Shown here piece after piece: positions 52,642 to 59,812 of a stretch of 64,000 bases of DNA. The stretch lies in contig NZ_QKUF01000024.1 of NCBI RefSeq assembly GCF_003253565.1, positions 26,761 through 90,760 of the forward strand, written 5' to 3'. The notes beneath the pieces are model-generated. The model worked only from the letters and a program-made list of their open reading frames with translations. It did no database searches and was not told the origin of the DNA. Position 1 is the stretch's first letter. Every line of letters begins with the position of its first letter. Position numbers and translations under genes: made by a program. Origin of the DNA: Thermosporothrix hazakensis (GTDB taxonomy: Bacteria; Chloroflexota; Ktedonobacteria; Ktedonobacterales; Ktedonobacteraceae).

Positions 52642-52742
52642 GCCTATCGGCAGTGAGGTTGTAGTGTCGCTCTAGAAGCCCGGTAATATCGGGGATAAGG
52701 AAAGCTCAGCCTTATTCCACTGAAACTACAAAAAGAGCGACA
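52642..52742 (+). promoter_or_regulatory. Structured 5' leader of the HU gene
   Basis: A closing stem TGTCGCTCT (52665-52673) with AGAGCGACA (52734-52742) encloses two hairpins: CCCG/CGGG (52679-52693) and ATAAGG/CCTTAT (52695-52715). This makes a three-way junction. TGTAGT (52660-52665) can also pair with ACTACA (52725-52730), which crosses the closing stem: either a pseudoknot or a switch. It matches no riboswitch consensus I know. Confidence 0.5.
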
Positions 52743-52774
52743 GAAATGATAGTTGCAAGGAGGATTAAGTACCT

Positions 52775-53086
52775 ATGGCCGAAGGAAAAACCACAACATC
52801 TCAGACTATTGGTCGTCAAGAACTTTCACGGCGTATCGCCAAACAGGCAAAACTCTCACAGAAGCAAGCCGCAGAAGTGCTGGAAGCGACCTTAGACGCA
52901 ATCCGCGAAGCGCTTGAAAACGGCGACGAGGTTCGTCTGGTCGGCTTTGGCTCCTTCAAGGTACGCACCAGCGCGGAGCGCAAAGGGGTCAATCCACGCG
53001 ACGGAAAAGAGATCATCGTTCCGGCAAAAGAGCGTGTGCGCTTCTCTCCCGGAAAAGAACTGTCAGAAGCTGTTCTCAAAAAATAA
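52775..53086 (+). CDS. HU-type nucleoid DNA-binding protein
   Basis: 103 residues. HU/IHF fold: helices ELSRRIAKQAKLSQKQAAEVLEATLDAIREALENG, then VRLVGFGSFKVRTSAERKGVNPRDGKEIIVPAKERVRFSPGKELSEAV. The DNA-bending arm with NPRDGKEI and the conserved GFGSF are typical. A ten-residue Ser/Thr-rich N-terminal extension precedes the domain. AGGAGG lies upstream of the ATG. Single gene behind its own promoter and leader. Confidence 0.93.
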   Translation: MAEGKTTTSQTIGRQELSRRIAKQAKLSQKQAAEVLEATLDAIREALENGDEVRLVGFGSFKVRTSAERKGVNPRDGKEIIVPAKERVRFSPGKELSEAVLKK

Positions 53087-53152
53087 CGCATACTTTCCCA
53101 GAGGACAAAACGGTTTCAGGAAAGAAATAAGGAGGTTTTGTAGGCGACTTTA

Positions 53153-53321
53153 CTCGCTTTCATGGAAGACACAGACCGGGTCACAAACAAACCTCCGTCA
53201 GGGACTCCTCGCCTTGTGGCGAGGAATCTCTTGAGGCCTTTGATTCCATGAACGAGAGTGAAAGCCTGCATTCCTCCCTCACCTCTCAGGGTGAGCCTTG
53301 CAGCAGTGTTTAGCATTGCTG
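53153..53321 (+). ncRNA. Candidate structured RNA downstream of HU
   Basis: TTCATGGAA (53159-53167) pairs with TTCCATGAA (53244-53252), extended by CTCG/CGAG. Inside is TCCTCGCC-TTGT-GGCGAGGA (53206-53225). Two more hairpins follow: CTCACC/GGTGAG (53278-53295) and CAGCAGTG/CATTGCTG (53301-53321). No coding frame accounts for them. It may be the HU 3' UTR or a separate small RNA. Confidence 0.4.
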
Positions 53322-53390
53322 AGGGTTGGAACAAACAAACAAGCAAAAGAACAAACAAACAATCAACCATGCTCACTGCCAGCAGCAAAA

Positions 53391-53451
53391 ACCCCTGGCA
53401 AGATACTCGGAGGCAAGCGGAAGAGTGCTCACTTTTCCACTTGCCAGGGGG
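53391..53451. repeat. Inverted repeat before the macro-domain gene
   Basis: CCCCTGGCAAG (53392-53402) and CTTGCCAGGGG (53440-53450) are exact complements. The inside continues as an imperfect stem (about 13 bp). No T-run follows. An AC-rich stretch of CAAA units precedes it at 53330-53367. It could be a transcript end structure or a miniature element. Confidence 0.5.
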
Positions 53452-53541
53452 TCAAATCTTCTTCATAATTGCATGGTTCCTTTTTGAAACGTCAGCCCGC
53501 TGATAGAGCGACTCCATCAGTGGCGAGAAAAGCGATTGCGT

Positions 53542-54078
53542 ATGCTCACAAAAACGATCAACAAAACAGCGCTTACTCTCCTTCAAGGCAATATTGTTGA
53601 GGTAGAAGCCGAAGCGATTGTCAACGCGGCCAATTCGGGGCTCACCGGTGGTGGCGGTGTCGATGGAGCAATCCACCGTGCAGCAGGTCCAGCGCTCAAA
53701 CAGGAATGCCAGAGAATCGGAGGCTGCCCGACTGGAAGTGCGGTTGCTACCTCGGCAGGGTACATGAGGGCTCGCTATATTTTTCATGCCGTCGGCCCTG
53801 TCTACGGCCATCACCCCAACCCTGAGGCCTTGCTGAAAAGCGCCTATCAGGCCTGTTTTGCTCTGGCGAAGCAATATCACGTGAAAAGTATTGCCTTCCC
53901 GTCACTGAGCACGGGAGCATACCGCTATCCGCTGCCAGAAGCGGCGTTGATCGCGCTGCGCACAACGATTGAACAATTACAGCAACCAACCAGCCTGGAA
54001 CATGTGCAGTTTGTTCTGTTCGATCAGCGAGCCTATGCAATCTTTGAACGAACCTTGCACAATCTACTACAACCCTGA
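53542..54078 (+). CDS. Macro-domain ADP-ribose-binding protein
   Basis: 178 residues from ATG 53542; a TTG at 53536 is also in frame. The macro fold is clear: LLQGNIVEVEAEAIVNAANSGLTGGGGVDGAIHRAAG, the TGSAVATSAG loop, YIFHAVGPVY, and SIAFPSLSTGAYRYPL binding the distal ribose. This is the YmdB/MacroD-like class that removes ADP-ribose or hydrolyses O-acetyl-ADP-ribose. It stands alone between HU and the methionine aminopeptidase gene. Confidence 0.92.
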   Translation: MLTKTINKTALTLLQGNIVEVEAEAIVNAANSGLTGGGGVDGAIHRAAGPALKQECQRIGGCPTGSAVATSAGYMRARYIFHAVGPVYGHHPNPEALLKSAYQACFALAKQYHVKSIAFPSLSTGAYRYPLPEAALIALRTTIEQLQQPTSLEHVQFVLFDQRAYAIFERTLHNLLQP

Positions 54079-54089
54079 GAACGAACGAA

Positions 54090-54142
54090 AAAGGGCAATC
54101 ATAGAATTTCCTCCACGGCTATTTTGCTCTTGATTGCCCTTT
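54090..54142 (+). terminator. Rho-independent terminator after the macro gene
   Basis: AAAGGGCAATCA (54090-54101) pairs exactly with TGATTGCCCTTT (54131-54142); CGTTTTCC follows. The next 325 bp to 54467 hold nothing else I can support. Confidence 0.8.
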
Positions 54143-54467
54143 CGTTTTCCCACCTTGCTGCCCGCTACAGCTATATCTATCTATTTGCAAGTTCACCCAT
54201 ACTGAGATATGATACACCTCAGTATTTCGTTTTTATCTATCTGTTTCCCTTCATCATGAACGTAGTTTCAATCCCCGGCAGTCTCTCAAAGAACTGCTGC
54301 ACATCTCCTCCTCGACGGGAGATGAGAGAGAAGGGCAGGCTTCAGCTTCATGGATAGCTTCACAGGGCAGCAAATTCCATGAAAGCAGATGAGGCCGCTT
54401 CTAGAGTCTATTGTATTCATTGCAGAACCGTTTCATGATTCAACGCTAGAGTCTCAGGAGCCAGTCT

Positions 54468-55262
54468 ATGTTGTATCTGAAAAGTGACCAGGAAATAGCC
54501 GCAATGCGCAAGGCAGGCCTGGTCGTCTGGCATGCGCATCAGGCCGCCGCCGCCTTGATCCAGCCGGGCATTACCACTGCTGAGATTAATGAAGCCGTCG
54601 AACGCAGCATTCGTGAACAGAACGCGACTCCACTCTTCAAAGGTGTTCCCGGAAAAGTTCCCTTCCCCGCCGCAACCTGTATTTCAGTGAACGAGCAAAT
54701 CGTACACGGGATTCCCGGGTCCCGTCGCCTGCAAGAAGGCGACATTGTCAGTATCGATATTGGCGCAAAACTCAATGGCTGGTGTGGGGACGCCGCAACT
54801 ACCTACGTCGTCGGACAGGTCGATGAGAAGAAACAGAAACTCCTTGAGGTCACGGAAAAGGCCCTGAAAATCGCGATTGAAGCCATTCCTCGCTGTCGGA
54901 TGTGGAGCCAGGTAGCCCAGCGAATCGAAGATTTTGTCCACAAGGCGGGCTTTGAGGTCCTCGAAGGGCTGGTTGGTCACGGTATCGGCTCAGAGATGTG
55001 GGAGCCGCCCCAGGTGCCAAACTATTATACTCGTCAGTATCAGATCAATGGGGATTTCCCGCTACAGCCTGGTCTCGTGATCGCGATTGAGCCAATGGTC
55101 AGCTATAGTAGCCGATCCTTCCAGACACTTCCCGACCACTGGACGCTGGCGACCGCCGATGGCTCTCCCAGCGCCCATTTCGAGCATACTGTTGCTATTA
55201 CCAGGAAAGGCCCACAAGTGCTTACAGCAGGCCCTGATGGGAAAGGATGGGCCATCTCCTGA
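54468..55262 (+). CDS. map: Methionine aminopeptidase, type I, with His178 replaced by Trp
   Basis: 264 residues. Removes N-terminal Met. Metal ligands are present: Asp97 and Asp108 (SIDIGAKLNGWCGDA), His171 (VGHGIG), Glu208 (AIEPMV) and Glu239 (HFEHTV). His80 (IVHGIP) is also kept. The second active-site His, in the usual MHEEP or FHEEP segment, is Trp178 here (EMWEPPQVPNY; TGG codon). The usual YHGFP substrate-loop motif is also altered. Possibly a specialised paralogue. AGGAG lies before the ATG; the Xaa-Pro aminopeptidase gene follows at once. Confidence 0.88.
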   Translation: MLYLKSDQEIAAMRKAGLVVWHAHQAAAALIQPGITTAEINEAVERSIREQNATPLFKGVPGKVPFPAATCISVNEQIVHGIPGSRRLQEGDIVSIDIGAKLNGWCGDAATTYVVGQVDEKKQKLLEVTEKALKIAIEAIPRCRMWSQVAQRIEDFVHKAGFEVLEGLVGHGIGSEMWEPPQVPNYYTRQYQINGDFPLQPGLVIAIEPMVSYSSRSFQTLPDHWTLATADGSPSAHFEHTVAITRKGPQVLTAGPDGKGWAIS

Positions 55263-55309
55263 GCGCATGCATCCCTATTCATTCTTGAAATGTGGAGGAT
55301 AAAACCCAA

Positions 55310-56611
55310 ATGTCATTTGCAGCTCGTCGAAACACCTTTATGCAGCGGATGGATGGTGGCGTTGCCATCTTCCGAAGCTGTCCCCCCTATCAACGGAGCG
55401 GCGATAGCCTGGAGTTTGCCTATCGTCAGGACAGCAACTTCTATTATTTAACCGGCTTTGAGGAACCGGAGTCTATTTGTGTGCTGGCCCCCGAACACCC
55501 GGAGCACCACTTTATCCTTTTTGTTCCTCCTCGTGATCCCAAAATGGAGACCTGGACGGGACGCCGTGCAGGCCCCGAAGGTGCCGTCAAAGACTATGGC
55601 GCGGATGTGGCTTATTCGCTTGATCAGCTTGATGAGAAGCTCCCCGAATATATCAAAGGATGCAAAAATCTCTATTATAGCAGCGGAACAGCCTCCAACT
55701 ACGATACCAGCCTGCTTGAACTGCTTCAGCGCTTCCGACGCAAGGGACTGGCCCCCCGGGCGATCATCGATCCGCAGTTCATTCTCAGCGAAATGCGCGT
55801 CCGCAAGTCACCCGAGGAACTGGATATCCTTCGTCAGGCGGCCAAAATCAGCGCGGAAGCCTATCGCGAGGTCTTAAAGGCCTTGAAACCGGGAATGCAT
55901 GAATACGAGGTGCAAGCCATTCTCTCGTATGTCTATCAGAAACACGGGTCACCCCGGCACGGTTATGCGCCTATCGTTGGCTCAGGAGCCAATAGCACTA
56001 TTCTGCATTATGATACGAACCGCCGCCAGATGCAGGATGGTGACCTTGTGCTGATTGACTCCGGTTGTGAATATCAATACTATAGTGCTGATATCACCCG
56101 TACCTATCCCGTCAATGGGCGCTTCTCCGAGACACAGCGGAAGGTCTACTCAATTGTGTTGAACGCGCTGGAAAGCGCCATCGCGATGGTCAAACCCGGC
56201 ATCACTCTGACCGATATTCATAACCGCACGGTTGAGATTCTGGTTGAGGGCCTGATTGAACTGGGAGTTCTGAAGGGAGAGGTCCAGCAACTGATCGCGG
56301 ATAAAGCCTATGCCCCCTTCTACATGTACGCTACCTGCCACTGGCTCGGTATTGACGTGCATGACAAAGGACCCTACAAACGCTCCGGTCTGTGGGATGA
56401 GGACGTCAGGCTTGAACCGGGCATGGTCTTCACCATCGAACCGGGCCTCTACTTCGCAGAAGGAACAGAGGGCGTCGATCCGGCCTACTACAACATTGGC
56501 ATTCGCATCGAAGACAACGTGATCGTCACCGAAGATGGCTGTGAAAACATCACCCTCGATGCACCGAAGACCATTGAGGAGATCGAAGCACTGATGGCGC
56601 AACGCGCCTGA
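55310..56611 (+). CDS. pepP: Xaa-Pro aminopeptidase (PepP, M24B)
   Basis: 433 residues from ATG 55310, chosen for GGAGG about 11 nt upstream; a GTG at 55292 lacks a site. The N-terminal aminopeptidase-P domain (DSNFYYLTGFEEPES) precedes the pita-bread domain. Metal ligands: LIDSGCEYQYYSADITRTYPVNG (two Asp), TCHWLGIDVHD (His), FTIEPGLY (Glu) and IRIEDNV (Glu). It cleaves the bond before a second-position Pro. Together with map it forms an N-terminal processing pair. Confidence 0.93.
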   Translation: MSFAARRNTFMQRMDGGVAIFRSCPPYQRSGDSLEFAYRQDSNFYYLTGFEEPESICVLAPEHPEHHFILFVPPRDPKMETWTGRRAGPEGAVKDYGADVAYSLDQLDEKLPEYIKGCKNLYYSSGTASNYDTSLLELLQRFRRKGLAPRAIIDPQFILSEMRVRKSPEELDILRQAAKISAEAYREVLKALKPGMHEYEVQAILSYVYQKHGSPRHGYAPIVGSGANSTILHYDTNRRQMQDGDLVLIDSGCEYQYYSADITRTYPVNGRFSETQRKVYSIVLNALESAIAMVKPGITLTDIHNRTVEILVEGLIELGVLKGEVQQLIADKAYAPFYMYATCHWLGIDVHDKGPYKRSGLWDEDVRLEPGMVFTIEPGLYFAEGTEGVDPAYYNIGIRIEDNVIVTEDGCENITLDAPKTIEEIEALMAQRA

Positions 56612-56624
56612 TAGCCTGAGAGAT

Positions 56625-56963
56625 CTACCGCATTTCTTTTTTCAGCTCACGGAAAAAGCCGGAGAACCCCTGTTTCCAGGTCATCTTCTGCTTGTTCCGT
56701 GCAGCTTCTTTCCGGCGTCGGATCTCCTCGCGGAGCAAGCGATAGCGCATCTCTTCGAGAAACTCGATATCATAGCGAGCGCGCTTCGCCTCATTTCCAA
56801 GCGTATCATAGGCCTCATTGAGCTCTTTGATACGGTTATCCGACGCCTCTTTGTTTAGATCCGGGTGATACTGCCGCACAAGGGTGCGATATCGCAGCCT
56901 GATTTCCTCCTGCGTGGCAGTTCGTGGTACACCCAGAATAGCATAGAAGTCTTTGAGCGCCAT
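56625..56963 (-). CDS. J-domain-only protein
   Basis: 112 residues. Residues 1-70 form a J-domain (DFYAILGVPRTATQEEIRLRYRTLVRQYHPDLNKEA) with the HPD tripeptide needed to stimulate DnaK. The rest is a basic, helical tail (LLREEIRRRKEAARNKQKM). No zinc-finger or C-terminal DnaJ domains, so it is a type C J-protein. The ATG overlaps the dut stop (TGATG), implying coupling. Confidence 0.9.
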   Translation of the reverse strand: MALKDFYAILGVPRTATQEEIRLRYRTLVRQYHPDLNKEASDNRIKELNEAYDTLGNEAKRARYDIEFLEEMRYRLLREEIRRRKEAARNKQKMTWKQGFSGFFRELKKEMR

Positions 56964-57412
56964 CACACACCTGTACTACCGAAACCACCTCGCCCTGTGC
57001 CAACTTCGTCGATCTCACGCCACTGTGCTTGCGCTACCGAAACAAAGATGCCTTGCGCGATTCGTTCACCTCGTTCAACAATCACTGCTTCATCCCGGAA
57101 GTTATACACGGAAATACGCAGCTCATCCCCCTCTCCACAATAATCCTGGTCGATCACCCCCACACCATTGGGCATTAGCAGGCCTTTTCGTTTCGCCGTG
57201 CTACTGCGCATAGTCAGCATCAGCATATAGCCCGGCGGCGTCTGCACAATCACATTGGCAGGAATCAACGCCAGTTCCCGAGGACCAACAGTCATCGTTT
57301 CACGACAGAACAGATCAAAGCCGACTGAACCGGCGGTCGCATAGGTTGGCAAGGGCAGAGTTGGATCAACTCGCTTAATAGCTACTTGAAAGCCATTCTC
57401 AATATCACTCAT
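56963..57412 (-). CDS. dut: dUTP diphosphatase
   Basis: 149 residues. Hydrolyses dUTP to dUMP, keeping uracil out of DNA. All five motifs of the trimeric family are visible: GSVGFDL, RSSTAKRKGL, GVGVIDQDYCGEGDE, RGERIAQ and GRGGFGSTG (the C-terminal lid). Motif 1 is slightly unusual (SVGFDLFCRE). Confidence 0.93.
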   Translation of the reverse strand: MSDIENGFQVAIKRVDPTLPLPTYATAGSVGFDLFCRETMTVGPRELALIPANVIVQTPPGYMLMLTMRSSTAKRKGLLMPNGVGVIDQDYCGEGDELRISVYNFRDEAVIVERGERIAQGIFVSVAQAQWREIDEVGTGRGGFGSTGV

Positions 57413-58281
57413 ATTGCTATTCTAGAGAATAGATACAGAGGCGTCAAGTATGAGGGCTCTGGCACAGGAAAGCGGTATCAGACGCGTCCCAACCTGATCA
57501 GAAAGATGCCACTCTATCATTTCTGTACAGAGGCTTCAAGCATGCCAAAGGTCGATCTATTCTCTCATTTAGCATTTGATACATCTATATTTCATCTATC
57601 ATGAGTCTATTTCTCACTTTATAATCGTTCTCTCTTCGACAGAGCAATCACTTTACCCTTAAAGCTCCTCATTCAATACAAAACATTTCACGCTCACCTG
57701 TACATCCTTTTGTATGTCACAACAACAGACATCCATTATCAGAGGCAAAGCATATTGACACGCTCTGGATAATAGAGGGAAGTATAGAAACATTTTCTTA
57801 TGCCGATACAATGGAGTATGAAACATGCATCCTCTTTCTCCGCCATGAACTTCTCATTGAAGCGTTTGCTCGTCCAGGGGAGCCTAAATGCCACTCTGGA
57901 ATGATGTCTAACGTATACACTAAAAAGGATAAATTTTATACGGTTTTGTACATTTTCACCAGAGTATAGCTCAAAAATGAGTCAGAAGGACTAGAATGAG
58001 AGGGAAGCATGCGTTATAATTGGAGTAGGAATAAATTCCGGCCTGACTGTGTTTTCTTAATGTAGCAGCAGCTCTTTCTGGGCTGTTAAGTGTAGCAATA
58101 AACCAATATTAAGCAGACAAACAACCAACGGAGTTAATTTGCACGTCTTTGCATTCCTCCCACTCGGCGCTCGGACAGAATGGTCCGGAGAAGGCTCGCT
58201 TTCCTGAGTTGAGTGTAGGACCAGACCGACAGACCTATATCTTGCTGCTTAGGATATACAATTTTTCATGGAGGGCGCACA
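57413..58281. other. Non-coding gap upstream of the sigma factor gene
   Basis: About 870 AT-rich bases without a gene I can support. A perfect TATAAT lies at 58015-58020 but without a good -35 at 16-18 bp. If used, it would give a leader of about 255 nt for the sigma gene. Confidence 0.4.
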
Positions 58282-59517
58282 ATGATAGACATAAAGCGTG
58301 CGACAGGATCTACGCTTAATTTCCATAAATCTCAGAAAACCTCAGATCCGAACAAGCGGTTTGACCCTGTCGAAGATCTGCTTGCACAGGATCTTGACTA
58401 TACAGCGGCGGATGATCTTCCAGAGAACTTTAAAGATGATGACCTTGAGTTGGATGAGGATGAAGCTTTAAACGATCTGGAGGCTGGTTCTCTTGACCTT
58501 GCTGATGATTCTGCCTCGCTTGTCATAGAAGATGAGCACGATGATGTCACCTCCGCTGATTCCCACGATTTAGATGAGCCCATCCTTGCCATTCCATCTA
58601 TTGAGACAGGAGAGGCCAGTAATATGCGCCGCTCCGGTACCCGACGTCGTCGTTCAGAAGATCATGACGAAAATATGGTCAATGCCGCCGACGCCGGTGA
58701 ATCCGATGCAGTGATGACTTATCTACGCGAGATTGGCCGTGTGCCGATGATTACCCACGAGCGCGAGATTGAGTTAGCCAAGCGCATTGAGGCGGGCGAT
58801 CGCGACGCAATGAAACAGTTTATTCTGGCAAACCTGCGTCTTGTCGTCAGTATTGCCAAGCGCTATGTCGGTCGTGGTTTGACTCTGCTTGATCTGATCC
58901 AGGAAGGAAATATCGGGCTTATTCGCGCCGTTCAGCGCTACGATTGGCGCCGCGGTCACCGTTTCTCCACACACGCGACCTGGTGGATTCGACAGGCCAT
59001 CAGTCGAGCTGTTGCAGATAAAGGCCGTACCATTCGCCTTCCAGTCTATGTCAATACTGCGCTTAACCGAATTCGCCGCGAGCGTCAACGCCTTCTTCAG
59101 GAGCTCGGTCGCGAGCCTTCCGAGCAGGAACTAGCCGAGGCTACTGGACTGGACCCTGTCCGCATGATGGAGCTCCAGGCAGCACCAGGCGCACCGGTCT
59201 CGCTTGAACTACCTGTTGGTGAAGACGATGACCAGGAACTCGGAGACGTCCTGCCAGATACCGAGTCGGCCTCGCCGGAGGAACTGGCTACGACCCAGAC
59301 CCTTAAGGATGAGGTCCAACGCGTCCTGGAATCCGTGCTGACACCACGTGAGCAACTGGTCTTGCAGCTTCGCTTCGGTCTGGGCAATGGTCAGGCGCAT
59401 CCGTTGGAGCAAGTAGGCCGCGAACTGGGTATCACCCGTGAGCGTGTACGCCAGATTGAGGCGGGCGCACTGGCAAAGCTTCGCCAGCCTCCCGTGCTGG
59501 AACGCCTGCGCGGCTAA
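58282..59517 (+). CDS. rpoD: Primary RNA polymerase sigma factor (RpoD/SigA)
   Basis: 411 residues. A 130-residue acidic N-terminus is followed by region 1.2 (DAVMTYLREIGRVPMITHEREIELAKRIE), region 2 (NLRLVVSIAKRYVGRGLTLLDLIQEGNIGLIRAVQRYDWRRGHRFSTHATWWIRQAISRA), region 3 and region 4 (REQLVLQLRFGLGNGQAHPLEQVGRELGITRERVRQIEAGALAKLR). This is a group 1 or group 2 sigma-70. As it is the only one in view and carries a full acidic N-terminus, I take it as the housekeeping factor. GGAGGG precedes the ATG. Confidence 0.92.
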   Translation: MIDIKRATGSTLNFHKSQKTSDPNKRFDPVEDLLAQDLDYTAADDLPENFKDDDLELDEDEALNDLEAGSLDLADDSASLVIEDEHDDVTSADSHDLDEPILAIPSIETGEASNMRRSGTRRRRSEDHDENMVNAADAGESDAVMTYLREIGRVPMITHEREIELAKRIEAGDRDAMKQFILANLRLVVSIAKRYVGRGLTLLDLIQEGNIGLIRAVQRYDWRRGHRFSTHATWWIRQAISRAVADKGRTIRLPVYVNTALNRIRRERQRLLQELGREPSEQELAEATGLDPVRMMELQAAPGAPVSLELPVGEDDDQELGDVLPDTESASPEELATTQTLKDEVQRVLESVLTPREQLVLQLRFGLGNGQAHPLEQVGRELGITRERVRQIEAGALAKLRQPPVLERLRG

Positions 59518-59556
59518 AAAATATATCCTCTCAAAAAAAGAAACACCTGCTGGGTG

Positions 59557-59607
59557 AGTCCCCACAGGAGGGCGGTATCTTTTTCGATCCATCCTCCCGT
59601 GGGGACT
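59557..59607 (+). terminator. Terminator after rpoD
   Basis: AGTCCCCAC (59557-59565) pairs with GTGGGGACT (59599-59607); GGAGG/CCTCC extends it past one bulged A. TTTACTC follows; the T-run is short. Confidence 0.65.
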
Positions 59608-59812
59608 TTACTCATTTCTGAGAACATGGTAACTCTTCTGGGCATAGCGTCAGGGCATTTTTTGCGGTAACATATCTTGCAATTCACAGATTTACACGTA
59701 CCGCTTATAATAAAGCATGCCCTGGGTGGTAGCCCTTCATACACTCTTTCTACCAACTTCATCGTGTTATCCACAACGAGTAAGCGGACCAGGGCATCCC
59801 CTTCTTGCCTTG

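Noticed and set aside
53330..53367. CAAA-type repeats as a CRISPR or origin element
   Set aside because: Low-complexity and irregular, with no repeat-spacer structure and no DnaA-box cluster.
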